Below, piece after piece: positions 8,776 to 17,263 of a stretch of 64,000 nt of DNA. The notes below the pieces were generated by a model, which was not told where the DNA came from, did no database searches, and worked only from the letters and a program-made list of their open reading frames with translations. Position numbers and translations under genes: made by a program. Source of the DNA: JBCCJA01 sp039045975 (GTDB lineage Bacteria; Planctomycetota; Planctomycetia; Planctomycetales; Planctomycetaceae); contig JBCCJA010000017.1 of assembly GCA_039045975.1 (NCBI GenBank), positions 1 through 64,000 of the forward strand, read 5' to 3'. Numbering within the stretch: position 1 is the first letter of the stretch; every line of letters starts with the position of its first letter.

Positions 8776-8848
8776 GCGAACGGGGAACGGCGAACGGAGA
8801 ACAGTAACTTCCCGCCACGCTGCCCCTGTTCGCCGTTCGCTGTCCACT
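8776..8848. repeat. GAACGG/GAACAG-type hairpin repeat between motA and motB
   Basis: The left arm (8776-8804, GCGAACGGGGAACGG-type units) is imperfectly complementary to the right arm (8823-8848), giving a hairpin between the motA stop and the motB ATG. The right arm ends three bases before that ATG. It shares CTGTTCGCCGTTC with the flbD-upstream element. Confidence 0.7.
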
Positions 8849-8851
8849 GCC

Positions 8852-9556
8852 ATGGAAGACGACGGACCTCCCGGCGTGCCCGAATGGGTCGTGACGTACG
8901 GCGACATGATGTCGCTGCTGCTGACGTTCTTCATCATGCTCGTGTCGATGAGCGAGCTGAAGGAAGAGGGCCGCCTGCGGATGATGCTCGACGCGCTGAA
9001 CCAGCGGTTCGGCGCCATGCCGGGCGTCGCCGGCGTGCCCGGGCCGTCGACGCAGACGAATTCGGCGTTCGAGAACGCGGCGTCGGCCGGGACTCGTTCC
9101 GAGGGCGGGCTTAAAGAGGCGTCGACCGAGGCCGACGGCCGCGGCGGGGCGCACCCGACGGTCAAGCGGATCACACAGGGCGGCGTCGTCACGCTCGGCG
9201 GGCCGGCGTCGTTCGGGCGTTTCGTTTCCGAACCTTCGGAAGAGACGGTCGAAAGCACGCGGACCGTCGCCCGGATCCTCGACGCGATCCCGAACGACAT
9301 CATCGTGCGTGGTCACGCCACGCCCGAGCCGTTGCCCGCCGGGCACGCCGACCGCGACGCCTGGGACCTTTCGTTCCGGCGGGCCCTCGCGACGGCGCGG
9401 GTGCTGACCGATGAGGGGATCGCCCCGGAAAAATTGATGATTTCCGCCGCCGCCGACACCGAACCTAGATACCGGGGCGACGAAGACGCGCAGGCGGCGA
9501 ATCGCCGTGTTGACGTGTTTATGAGCGAAACCTACACCACCGGGCCGTCTCCGTGA
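8852..9556 (+). CDS. motB: Flagellar motor stator protein MotB (OmpA-like)
   Basis: MotB anchors the stator to peptidoglycan and carries the ion-binding aspartate. The product is 234 residues. Its single membrane helix contains the family motif TYGDMMSLLLTFFIMLVSMS near residue 15, with Asp as the predicted ion-relay residue. The C-terminal OmpA-like domain (about residues 140-230) shows DIIVRGHATPEP and the closing NRRVDVFM segment. ATG 8852 is preferred because the upstream part of the longer frame is only repeat sequence and motA antisense-like read-through. No clear ribosome binding site precedes it. Confidence 0.95.
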   Translation: MEDDGPPGVPEWVVTYGDMMSLLLTFFIMLVSMSELKEEGRLRMMLDALNQRFGAMPGVAGVPGPSTQTNSAFENAASAGTRSEGGLKEASTEADGRGGAHPTVKRITQGGVVTLGGPASFGRFVSEPSEETVESTRTVARILDAIPNDIIVRGHATPEPLPAGHADRDAWDLSFRRALATARVLTDEGIAPEKLMISAAADTEPRYRGDEDAQAANRRVDVFMSETYTTGPSP

Positions 9557-9591
9557 CGGGTCCGTCGCGTGCATAAGACCGGGATCGAGTC

Positions 9592-10116
9592 ATGGCCGAC
9601 GAAGCCGCCGAAACGCCCGCGGAAGAGGCCCCGCCGAAGAAGGGGCTGTTCGCGAACCCGCTCGTGATCGCCGGCCTCGTGATGACGGCGATGACGATCG
9701 AAGGCGTCGCGCTGTACCTGTTGCTGCCGTCCGACGCGGCGGCGGAGACCGACGACGAAACGCTGTCCGCGGCCGACCTCGAAGCCGAGGTCGACACCGA
9801 AGAAGTCCTCATCGACGACTTCACCTGCACGAACAGCCGGGCCGCGCCCGGGTCGGTGATTCACATCACCTTCAAACTCGTCGCGCAGGTCGCCGCGAAC
9901 CAGGAACAAGCCTTCAAGAAAGCGGCGAAGGAAAAGTTCGAGGGCCGGGTCGAAGAGGCCGTGATCACGATCGCACGGTCTGCGACGCTCGAAGACCTGA
10001 ACGACCCCGAACTCGTCACGCTGAAGCGGATGCTCCGCGAGGGGATCAACAAGGTGCTCCGCAAGAGTTATGTCATTCGGGTCATCATCCCCGAGTTCCG
10101 GACGATGGAGCAGTGA
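9592..10116 (+). CDS. fliL: Flagellar basal body-associated protein FliL
   Basis: FliL is a single-pass inner-membrane protein that surrounds and supports the stator. The 174-residue protein has a charged N terminus, one membrane helix (about residues 20-43) and a periplasmic domain ending in the typical helix-strand with GINKVLRKSYVIRVIIPEFR. It lies 35 bases after motB and just before fliN, as expected for the stator part of the cluster. Confidence 0.85.
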   Translation: MADEAAETPAEEAPPKKGLFANPLVIAGLVMTAMTIEGVALYLLLPSDAAAETDDETLSAADLEAEVDTEEVLIDDFTCTNSRAAPGSVIHITFKLVAQVAANQEQAFKKAAKEKFEGRVEEAVITIARSATLEDLNDPELVTLKRMLREGINKVLRKSYVIRVIIPEFRTMEQ

Positions 10117-10173
10117 CCGCGACCGCGGTGTCGCCGCGGGACCGATATCACGTGGCCTCAGTAAAGACGGGTG

Positions 10174-10734
10174 ATGGACGACGACCTGCTCTCCCCCGAC
10201 GAGATCGAGGCGCTGCTGAGCGCGGCCGGTTCCGGAGACGGTGAGGCGCCGCCTGCTCAGCCGGCGGCCCCGACGCCGGCGCCTACTGCCGCCCCGGCCG
10301 CGGGCGGATCGGGGGCGGCGGCCGCGGACGTCGCCGCCGAGGCCGATCGGCTCCTCGATAAGGCCGAGCGCGACCTGCGTGCCGCGGTCTCGCCGGTGCT
10401 CGACCCCGGGCACATCCCGGGTGATTTGGGCGGCGTCCGCAACTTCGACTTCGAAAATTTCGACGAGGTCCCGCCCGAGCTGAGGGCGGCGACGCTCGGG
10501 CTGGGCGGCCTCGGCGACGTCGAACTCGACCTCCGCATCGAACTCGGCCGTACGGAGCTGCTGATCGACGAAGTCATGGCGCTCCGCAACGGGTCGGTGA
10601 TCCCGCTCGACAAGCTCGCCGGAGACCCGGTCGACGTGCTCGTCAACGGCCGGCTCGTTGCCCGCGGCGAAGTACTCGTGCTGAACGACAACTTCTGCAT
10701 CCGTGTCGCGGAAATCTTGACGCCCGACGACTGA
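10174..10734 (+). CDS. fliN: Flagellar motor switch protein FliN (with FliM-like N-terminal peptide)
   Basis: FliN builds the lower C-ring and docks the export ATPase complex. The C-terminal SpoA domain (about residues 108-185) shows LRIELGRTELLIDEVMALRN and the NGRLVARGEVLVLNDNFCIR segment. The N terminus MDDDLLSPDEIEALLSAAG closely resembles the CheY-binding EIDALL peptide of FliM and FliY, joined by a Pro/Ala-rich linker. fliM is not found between fliL and this gene. An alternative GTG lies one codon upstream at 10171. The next gene, fliO, follows after 111 bases. Confidence 0.9.
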   Translation: MDDDLLSPDEIEALLSAAGSGDGEAPPAQPAAPTPAPTAAPAAGGSGAAAADVAAEADRLLDKAERDLRAAVSPVLDPGHIPGDLGGVRNFDFENFDEVPPELRAATLGLGGLGDVELDLRIELGRTELLIDEVMALRNGSVIPLDKLAGDPVDVLVNGRLVARGEVLVLNDNFCIRVAEILTPDD

Positions 10735-10845
10735 ACGGCCACGTCGCGGATCGAGTCCTCGGCGCGCGAAGTGATCTCGACCGGGCGGCCGGCGAAGGCC
10801 TATGACCCGGCCGACGCCGGCAGGACGCCGGCCCGGAGGTCGCCG

Positions 10846-11505
10846 ATGTCGTTCTCGCTCCGCCTAATCGGGCCGCTCGTCGTCGGGCTGCTGTGGCCGT
10901 TGGCGACCGTGTCGTTCGCCGACGACGCACGCCCGCTCGGTACGCCGGAGGCGCTGCGACTGCCTCCGCGAGACGACGCGACGGCGTCTGACGGCCGTGA
11001 AGGACTGATGGGTCGCGTGTCCTCGCTCGGGCCGCTGGCGGCCGTGCTGGCCGCGTCGGCCGGTGTACTCATCAGTTTGAAACTATGGCAGAAGTACGGC
11101 GGCGGGCCTGCGGGTGTCGCTCCCGTTTCGGCGACGGAACTGCTCGGCCGCACGGCGGTCGGCCCGCGACAGCACGTCGTGCTGCTCCGCGTCGGGCGAC
11201 GTGTGCTCGTGCTCGCGCAGGCCGACGGGGCGCTGTCGACACTCGCGGAGATCGATCAGCCGGAGGAAGTCGCGACGCTGCTCGATGCCTTCGGCCCGAA
11301 CGCGGCCCGACCCGCGCTGCCTGCCGGTTTCGGTGATCGTTTGGACCAAGCCGTGACACCGCCGCAAAGTGACCGTCGCCCCGCCGGACGCGGCACGGGC
11401 GAAGGGACCGCGGCCGGTCCGGCGCGATCGGCCGAACAGGCGCTCGCCGACAGGCTGCGGATCGCTGCGGGCACGGCCCGGACGGGGGGCCGTCGTGTCG
11501 CCTGA
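10846..11505 (+). CDS. fliO: Flagellar biosynthesis protein FliO
   Basis: FliO helps assemble the FliP ring of the export gate. ATG 10846 has a good GGAGG ribosome binding site at about 10835-10839, so the longer frame from 10771 is rejected. The 219-residue protein has a signal-like N terminus, one membrane helix (about residues 58-80, LAAVLAASAGVLISL) and a small cytoplasmic FliO domain with ELLGRTAVGPRQHVVLLRVG. Sequence conservation is weak in this family; the assignment is supported by its place directly before fliP, with which it overlaps by 11 bases. Confidence 0.85.
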   Translation: MSFSLRLIGPLVVGLLWPLATVSFADDARPLGTPEALRLPPRDDATASDGREGLMGRVSSLGPLAAVLAASAGVLISLKLWQKYGGGPAGVAPVSATELLGRTAVGPRQHVVLLRVGRRVLVLAQADGALSTLAEIDQPEEVATLLDAFGPNAARPALPAGFGDRLDQAVTPPQSDRRPAGRGTGEGTAAGPARSAEQALADRLRIAAGTARTGGRRVA

Positions 11506-12463
11506 GTCGGTCCGCGGTCTGCTGCTGCTCACGCTGCTGGCGGCGGGGGCCCCGGCGTCGGCGCAGTCTTTCGTCACCGAGCCCGGGCTCGACCGGGTCG
11601 GGACACCCGCCCCTTCGGTCTTCGACGGGGGTCTGGTCGACGCGTTCGCGGCCGAACCGTTCCGCGACGGCGGGCCGCCTCCGGTCGTGATCGAGCGTGT
11701 CGACGGGATCGAAAGCCTTCCCGCGGAAGTCTCGACGCCCGTGCCGCAGGTGACCGACTTCGACACGTACCTCGCCCCCGGCGGGCTGTCGAACACGCTG
11801 AAAGTGATGGCGTTGCTGACGGTGCTGAGCCTCGCGCCGTCGGTGCTGATCATGACCACGAGCTTCATCCGCTTCGTCGTCGTGCTCGGGCTGCTGCGGC
11901 AGGCGCTCGGGACGCAGCAACTGCCGCCGAACCAGGTGCTCGTCTCGTTGGCGTTATTCCTGACGCTGGCGGTGATGAGCCCCGTCTGGACCCGCGCCTA
12001 CGAGGTCGGCGTTCGCCCCTATACCGATCCGGCCCCCGGGGAAGAGATCGGCCTTGAGGAAGCCTTTACCCGCACGGCCGCGCCGCTCCGCCGGTTCATG
12101 GCGGATCAGATCGAGGCGACCGGTAACGGGGACGCGGTCTGGCTGTTTCTGGAGGCGGCCCGCCCGTCGGGCGACGCCGACCTGCCGACGCCGTCTACCT
12201 ACGACGACGTCCCGCTTACCGCGCTGCTGCCGGCCTACATGCTGTCGGAATTAAAGACGGCGTTCGTGATCGGTTTTCAGGTCTATGTACCGTTCGTCGT
12301 CATCGACATGGTCGTCGCGTCGGTGCTGGTCAGCATGGGCATGATGATGCTCCCTCCGGTCTTAATCTCTCTGCCGTTTAAGTTGTTGCTGTTCGTGCTC
12401 GTCGACGGGTGGGCGCTGACGGTCGGAATGCTGATCGACGGGATCGCGCGGGGGGTGCTCTGA
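11495..12463 (+). CDS. fliP: Flagellar biosynthetic protein FliP
   Basis: FliP is the main subunit of the FliPQR export-gate channel. The product (322 residues from GTG 11495) has a cleavable N-terminal signal segment, as is common in FliP, and later membrane helices with the conserved TSFIRFVVVLGLLRQALGTQ and PPNQVLVSLALFLTLAVMSP stretches. The C-terminal DMVVASVLVSMGMMMLPPV helix is also diagnostic. The GTG start overlaps the fliO end by 11 bases and follows a G-rich stretch. The fliQ ATG starts on the next base after its TGA. Confidence 0.95.
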   Translation: MSPESVRGLLLLTLLAAGAPASAQSFVTEPGLDRVGTPAPSVFDGGLVDAFAAEPFRDGGPPPVVIERVDGIESLPAEVSTPVPQVTDFDTYLAPGGLSNTLKVMALLTVLSLAPSVLIMTTSFIRFVVVLGLLRQALGTQQLPPNQVLVSLALFLTLAVMSPVWTRAYEVGVRPYTDPAPGEEIGLEEAFTRTAAPLRRFMADQIEATGNGDAVWLFLEAARPSGDADLPTPSTYDDVPLTALLPAYMLSELKTAFVIGFQVYVPFVVIDMVVASVLVSMGMMMLPPVLISLPFKLLLFVLVDGWALTVGMLIDGIARGVL

Positions 12464-12742
12464 ATGTCTCCGGCGGACGCGACCGAGATCGGCCGACAGG
12501 CTCTGCTGACGACACTGCTGCTCGGGCTGCCGGTCATGGGCTGCGCGGTCGTCGTCGGCCTCGCGATGAGTATTTTTCAGGCCGTCACGCAGCTGCAGGA
12601 CCAGACGCTGGGCTTCGTGCCGAAGATCGTCGCGATGCTCGCGGTCTTGCTCTACACGCTGCCGTGGATGATCGACCTTTCGGTCTCGTACACGCGGAAC
12701 CTGTTCGAGTCGATCGGGCCGTCGGTGCTCGGCGGGTATTAA
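12464..12742 (+). CDS. fliQ: Flagellar biosynthetic protein FliQ
   Basis: FliQ is a small two-helix membrane subunit of the export gate, wrapping FliP and FliR. The 92-residue product has the standard N terminus (ATEIGRQALLTTLLLGLP) and the conserved second helix, including QLQDQTLGFVPKIVAMLAV. It abuts fliP with no gap and precedes fliR by ten bases. Confidence 0.95.
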   Translation: MSPADATEIGRQALLTTLLLGLPVMGCAVVVGLAMSIFQAVTQLQDQTLGFVPKIVAMLAVLLYTLPWMIDLSVSYTRNLFESIGPSVLGGY

Positions 12743-12752
12743 GAGGCGTCCG

Positions 12753-13637
12753 ATGGACTTCGACGCCCCGTTCACGACGCCGCCGTCCGATTGGCTGCTC
12801 GGCCTCGCGATGCGTCAGTGGTACGCGTTTCTTTTAATATTTGTCCGGATGTCGGGCGTCGTCGTGATCGGCCCGGTGATCGGCACGCAGGCCGTGCCGC
12901 GGAACGCACGGGTGCTGCTCGCGTTCTCGCTCGCGGTCGTCGCGGCGCCGGCGGTCGCGTCGCCGGCCGGGCTGACGGTGCCGGACGACTTCGTCTCGCT
13001 GGCGGTCTCGGTTGCGGGCGAGCTGATCCTCGGGCTCGCCGCCGGGCTCGGCATGACGGTGATCCTGTCGGGGTTACAACTCGCCGGCGAGCTGATCGAT
13101 CAGCAGTCGGGCGTGTCGTTGGGGGCGGTCGTGAACCCGGGATTCGAGGAACTCAGCGGTTCGATCTCGGGCCGGTTCCTGTTCCTGTGGGGCTCGGTGT
13201 TGTTCGTCATGCTCGGGCCGTTCGGCGGACACCTGCGGGTCGTCGGCGGGCTGTTAGAGACCTTCCGCACGCTGCCGCCCGGGTCCGCGACGCTCGATCC
13301 GGCCGCCGTCGACCTGTTGCGGGACCTCGTGCAGGTCTCTTGCGTCCTCGCGCTGCGGGTCGCGGGGCCGGTGCTGGCGGCGATGGCGCTCGTCGCGCTC
13401 GTGACCGGCTTCCTGGGGCACTCCGTGCCGCAGGTGAACGTGCTCACCCTCGGGTTCCCGATCCGCGCGATGGTCGCGACGTTCGTACTCGCGCTGTCGC
13501 TGACGGGCGGGGCCGAGGCGGTGACCGACACCCTGGCCGATTCGCTAGACCGGATCACCGACCTGTTCCGCGCCCCGTCCGGAGACGTGACCGCCGTCAG
13601 AAACCTGTTTCCTGTTCCCTCTTCCCTGTTCGCTTAA
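12753..13637 (+). CDS. fliR: Flagellar biosynthetic protein FliR
   Basis: FliR is the single-copy subunit that completes the FliPQR helical export gate. The 294-residue protein is highly hydrophobic with about six membrane helices; diagnostic stretches are RMSGVVVIGPVIGTQAVPRN and LAGELIDQQSGVSLGAVVNP. The final ten or so residues (RNLFPVPSSLFA) are encoded by a copy of the GAACAG-type repeat, on the CTGTTC strand, so the native C terminus has probably been extended by that repeat. flhB begins three bases after the stop. Confidence 0.95.
   Translation: MDFDAPFTTPPSDWLLGLAMRQWYAFLLIFVRMSGVVVIGPVIGTQAVPRNARVLLAFSLAVVAAPAVASPAGLTVPDDFVSLAVSVAGELILGLAAGLGMTVILSGLQLAGELIDQQSGVSLGAVVNPGFEELSGSISGRFLFLWGSVLFVMLGPFGGHLRVVGGLLETFRTLPPGSATLDPAAVDLLRDLVQVSCVLALRVAGPVLAAMALVALVTGFLGHSVPQVNVLTLGFPIRAMVATFVLALSLTGGAEAVTDTLADSLDRITDLFRAPSGDVTAVRNLFPVPSSLFA
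13604..13633. repeat. Single-arm GAACAG-type repeat forming the fliR 3' end
   Basis: The stretch 13604-13633 is made of CTGTTTC, CTGTTCCC and CTGTTCGC units, the reverse complement of the GAACAG units upstream of flbD and motB. It encodes the last residues of FliR and ends just before the flhB ATG at 13641. No matching second arm is seen nearby. Confidence 0.6.
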
Positions 13638-13640
13638 TTC

Positions 13641-14702
13641 ATGGAAGACGACGGCGACAAGACAGAAGAGCCGACCGAGCGTCGCCGCCGCGAGCAGCGG
13701 GAGAAGGGCAACGTCGCGAAGAGCCGCGACCTGTCCGCGGCGGGGCTGATGCTCGGCGTCGCGGCCGTGCTGTGGCTATCGTCGACGCCGTTCGTGACCG
13801 GGCTGTCGGAGTACGTCGCGTCGTCGCTGGCGAACGCACAGACGACGTTGCCGGCCGAGTTCGTTGCCTCGTTCGGCCGACAGACGATCGAACGTTCCGC
13901 TTTCATCGCGTTGCCGGTCATGGGCGTGCTGTTCGTCGTTTCGGCCGCGGTGGCGCTCGGCCAAGTCGGGTTTCTGGCCGCCCCGCAGGTGCTCAGCCCG
14001 AAGCTGAACCGGCTCGACCCGATCAAAGGCGCGCAAAAGATCTTGTCGGTGCGGGCGTTGGCGACGCTGGGTACGAGCCTGGCGAAGCTCGCGGTGCTGA
14101 CGCTCGTCGCCGCCGCGATGACCTGGTGGGAGCTGCCGTCGCTGCTGGCGTTGTCGGACGCCGAGGCGATCGGCCTGTTCGGCGGGATCCGCGACGCCGT
14201 CGCGCGGCTCGCGACGGTGTTGGCGGTCGCGTTGCTCGTCGTCGCGTTCGCCGATTACGCGTTCCAGCGGTGGAAGTACAACCAAGAGATCCGGATGACG
14301 AAGCAGGAGGTCCGCGACGAGCTGAAGTCGATGGAGGGCGACCCGCTCGTCCGGCAGCGTCGCCGCGACGCACACCGCAAGCTCGCCGAGGCCCGCGACC
14401 TGACCGCGGTCCGCGAGGCCGACGTCGTCGTCACGAACCCGACCCACTACTCGGTCGCGCTGCGGTATCGGCCCGACGAATCGCCGGCCCCGAAGGTCGT
14501 CGCGAAGGGGACCGACGAGATCGCCCTCCGCATCCGGGCGATCGCGGCCGAGCACGACGTGCCGATCGTCGAACGCCCGCCCCTCGCCCGGCAGCTCTAC
14601 CGCGACGTGAAGGTCGGCCGGACGATCCCGACCGATCTGTACGAGGCGTTGGTCGAGGTCATGGCCTACGTCTACCGCCTGAAGGGCGAGCGGCCGCGGT
14701 GA
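13641..14702 (+). CDS. flhB: Flagellar export switch protein FlhB
   Basis: FlhB is the export-gate protein whose self-cleaved cytoplasmic domain switches substrate from hook to filament. The protein is 353 residues. It begins with a charged segment (DKTEEPTERRRREQREKG), has four membrane helices, and carries the autocleavage motif NPTH at residues 266-269 within VVVTNPTHYSVALRY. All key residues are present, so it should be functional. It is the last gene of the cluster; flhA, flhF and flhG, which often follow, are not here. Confidence 0.97.
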   Translation: MEDDGDKTEEPTERRRREQREKGNVAKSRDLSAAGLMLGVAAVLWLSSTPFVTGLSEYVASSLANAQTTLPAEFVASFGRQTIERSAFIALPVMGVLFVVSAAVALGQVGFLAAPQVLSPKLNRLDPIKGAQKILSVRALATLGTSLAKLAVLTLVAAAMTWWELPSLLALSDAEAIGLFGGIRDAVARLATVLAVALLVVAFADYAFQRWKYNQEIRMTKQEVRDELKSMEGDPLVRQRRRDAHRKLAEARDLTAVREADVVVTNPTHYSVALRYRPDESPAPKVVAKGTDEIALRIRAIAAEHDVPIVERPPLARQLYRDVKVGRTIPTDLYEALVEVMAYVYRLKGERPR

Positions 14703-14951
14703 GCGGGCCTGCGGCACGGCACTTGAAGCCCGACGCCGTGAGGCGAGGTCGAGAGGACGTCCCGAAGGCGTTGTGGTTCGATCACCGCGAAACCTGCATC
14801 GGAGCTCATTCGCCCGGGTCACCCTCGTCCGAAACTCGCGTGACCGCTCGGGCTAAAGGACCCTCGCCCCGCCTCCGCTTGGGCATCGAACCGTCGGAAG
14901 CCGCGGGTTGTCGGTTGCCCTGAGCAGACGGGCGATCGACACTAGCACGTA
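14703..14951. other. Gap between flhB and tRNA-Pro with no supported gene
   Basis: About 250 bases separate flhB from the tRNA. I see no convincing reading frame, strong hairpin or promoter pair. A long open frame covers it on + only as a shadow continuing from fliR and flhB. Confidence 0.5.
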
Positions 14952-15025
14952 CGGGATGTGGCGCAGTCTGGTAGCGCGTTTGACTGGGGGTCAAAAGGTC
15001 GCAGGTTCGAGTCCTGTCATCCCGA
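14952..15025 (+). tRNA. tRNA-Pro, anticodon GGG
   Basis: The acceptor arms CGGGATG and CATCCCG pair over seven bases with the C1-G72 pair expected for bacterial proline tRNA. The D arm is GCGC/GCGC, the anticodon stem TTTGA/TCAAA encloses the loop CTGGGGG giving anticodon GGG (reading CCC and CCU), and the T arm is GCAGG-TTCGAGT-CCTGT. The discriminator base is A and CCA is not encoded. The tRNA is followed by five Ts and a weak hairpin (15034-15055). Confidence 0.96.
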
Positions 15026-15033
15026 TTTTTGCG

Positions 15034-15055
15034 ACGCCGGGCAGCCGTCCGGCGT
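15034..15055 (+). terminator. Possible terminator hairpin after tRNA-Pro
   Basis: ACGCCGG (15034-15040) pairs with CCGGCGT (15049-15055) around an eight-base loop, nine bases after the tRNA end. It is followed only by GTATTT, so it would be a weak intrinsic terminator. The remaining bases up to 15320 hold no gene that I can support. Confidence 0.35.
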
Positions 15056-15320
15056 GTATTTGCCCGACCGCCTTATGACGCCGATCTCGCGGGCGTTCGG
15101 GTCCGCGGGTGGGCCCCGAACGTGGCTCCGGGCGGGCCGCGGCGTCTACCGATTGGGCACGCGGTCGTGCTCGGTTTCTCCCGACGGCGTGCGGTCGTCG
15201 TATCGGTCGCGGGCATAAAATCTGTCTCGAAACGGCCGCTGCGTCGCCTCGTGACGCGGGGGCGGCCAAGATTCCGGGCACGGCCCGTTTCTTTCCGACA
15301 TCACCGACCCAGCGCCCGCC

Positions 15321-17222
15321 ATGACGACTTACTTAAGAACGCTCCGCACCAGGGCGTTCACGCTCGCCCTCCTCTTCTTTGCCGCCCATGCGACGTCCGT
15401 GGCCGCCGGCAGCCCCCCGCGGCTGACGCACGGCCCGATGCTCGGGATGCCGTCGGCGACGACGATGACGGTGTGGGCGCGGACCTCCCTGCCCGGCGAG
15501 TTCACCGTGCGGTACGGCACCGATCCGCAGCGGCTCGAACTCGAATCTCCCGCCGCCGCGACAGCGCTCGCGCACGACAACACCGGCGTCGTGCAGCTGA
15601 CGGGCCTGAAGCCCGACACGACGTACCACTACCGGGTCTATATCGCGGCGGTCGACGAGGCTTCCGTCGTCGACGGCGGAAAAGCCGTCTCCAGGCCGCA
15701 CGGGTTGCCGGGGACGTTTCGCACCTTGCCCGACGCGGAGTCGAGCCGGAACGAGGAATACAACCCCGAGGGCCTCTTTAACTTCCGGTTCCAGATCGGG
15801 TCGTGCGCGAATCAAAACCCGAAAGGCGGGGCCGGTCCGGAACTGAAGACCTACCAACACTTGAACGCCGATTGGGCCGATAAGGTCCACTTCCACATCA
15901 TGAACGGCGACTGGCTTTATGAAGAAGAGCGGGAGTACCCCGCCGAGGCCTGGGCCCTCGTCCAACGTGCCACGTCGCTGCCGGAGGCCGTGCAATTGAT
16001 GCCGACCGTCGTCGGGGTCTGGGAGAATTATAAGCTTTATCTTTCACGCGGGATCGAGCTCGCCCGCTGGCACCGGAACGTGCCGAGCTTCTTTACGTTC
16101 GACGATCATGAACTCGTCAACGACATCTGGGGCTCTTCGGAAGAAGGCAAGCGTCACAGGCGGACGGTGTTCCGTGACATCGGGACGTACGCGTGGATGG
16201 ACTACCTCGGCTGGGCCAACCCGTACCGGTTCGACCATCCGGTGCATTTCGGTAAGGCGCGGATGACGGCCGGGTCCGACCTGATCGTCGACCCGACGGC
16301 CGACTTCGAGTCGATGCCGCTCGGCGAAATGACGAACGTGCATGTCCACTGGGGCACGCCGACGGCCGGAGTCGACGACATGAAATATGACCTCGCCGAC
16401 GACGGGCATCCGAACTCGGCGGTGTATGATATCTTCGAGGTCGTCGACCGGCATACGTTGCGGCTGAGCCGGCCCGCCGTCGCGACCGACGAGGTCGTCT
16501 ATTCGATCGGCCGACGCAGCTACGGGAAATATCGCGTCGGGAACTGCGACTTCTTCTTCCTCGACACCCGCGGCGACCGTGACATGCACGACGTCCGCGA
16601 CCGCGGCAAACGCGGCGTGTCGATGCTCGGCCTCCACCAGCGTGACTGGCTGCTGAAGTCGATGCGTGCCAGTGACGCCGACTTCTTTTTCGTGATCTCT
16701 TCGGTCCCGTTCATGATCCCGCACTCGGGCGCGGGCGGGCACGAGGCCGACGCCGCGAATAAAGAAGAAGCCTGGACCGGCTTCTTTAACGAACGCGAAC
16801 TCCTCATCCGCGAGTGGGAGCGGCTCGGGAAAAAGGTCTTCGTGATGACCGGCGATCTGCACAACAGTTTCGCGATCAAGATCACGGACGACATCTGGGA
16901 GTTCTGCTGCGGGCCGCACAACAGCGTGAATCACGTGCCCGCGAACGACGAGAGCGACCGCCCCGCGACGGGCCTCTTTAAGTTCGGGCCGCGGGAGTGC
17001 GACATCCGCTGGAGCAGCTACATCCTGCCCGACGTTCCGCGACTCGACCGGATCTATCCGCACTTCTGTGTCGTGCAGGTCAACAACGTCTTTAACATGC
17101 CGAAGACCCTCGACGGTGAGCAACGCCTCGTCGCGTTCCCGCATCCGCAGGTCGTGTTCCGGTACTTCGACGGGAAGACCGGAGAGTTCGTTTATGCCGA
17201 GTCGGTGTCGACGGACCGGTAG
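15321..17222 (+). CDS. Secreted PhoD-like alkaline phosphatase/phosphodiesterase
   Basis: This 633-residue protein has an N-terminal signal peptide (hydrophobic about residues 12-30), a fibronectin-like N-terminal PhoD domain (about residues 38-140) and a metallophosphatase domain. Family motifs are visible: IMNGDWLYEE (metal-binding Asp), FTFDDHELVNDIW, FFLDTRGDRDM and VMTGDLHNSFAIKI. PhoD enzymes cleave phosphate mono- and diesters outside the cell using Ca/Fe. It is transcribed away from the tRNA and converges with the SMP-30 gene. The substrate is not predictable; planctomycetes commonly have many such paralogues, some possibly acting on other esters. Confidence 0.85.
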   Translation: MTTYLRTLRTRAFTLALLFFAAHATSVAAGSPPRLTHGPMLGMPSATTMTVWARTSLPGEFTVRYGTDPQRLELESPAAATALAHDNTGVVQLTGLKPDTTYHYRVYIAAVDEASVVDGGKAVSRPHGLPGTFRTLPDAESSRNEEYNPEGLFNFRFQIGSCANQNPKGGAGPELKTYQHLNADWADKVHFHIMNGDWLYEEEREYPAEAWALVQRATSLPEAVQLMPTVVGVWENYKLYLSRGIELARWHRNVPSFFTFDDHELVNDIWGSSEEGKRHRRTVFRDIGTYAWMDYLGWANPYRFDHPVHFGKARMTAGSDLIVDPTADFESMPLGEMTNVHVHWGTPTAGVDDMKYDLADDGHPNSAVYDIFEVVDRHTLRLSRPAVATDEVVYSIGRRSYGKYRVGNCDFFFLDTRGDRDMHDVRDRGKRGVSMLGLHQRDWLLKSMRASDADFFFVISSVPFMIPHSGAGGHEADAANKEEAWTGFFNERELLIREWERLGKKVFVMTGDLHNSFAIKITDDIWEFCCGPHNSVNHVPANDESDRPATGLFKFGPRECDIRWSSYILPDVPRLDRIYPHFCVVQVNNVFNMPKTLDGEQRLVAFPHPQVVFRYFDGKTGEFVYAESVSTDR

Positions 17223-17263
17223 GCGGCGACGTTGCTTCGCCGGTTCGCAGTCGGTCGGTTTCT

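Noticed and set aside
7607..8848. Flagellar hairpins as intrinsic terminators
   Set aside because: They lack U tracts and end right at start codons of genes that belong to the same cluster, so termination is unlikely to be their main role.
12791..14923. Long open frame of about 710 codons on + across fliR, flhB and the following gap
   Set aside because: It is an out-of-frame shadow of fliR and flhB, rich in Arg and Pro as expected for GC-rich alternate frames.
15216..15221. TAAAAT as a -10 box for the PhoD-like gene
   Set aside because: No acceptable -35 element lies 16-18 bases upstream, so the match alone is too weak.
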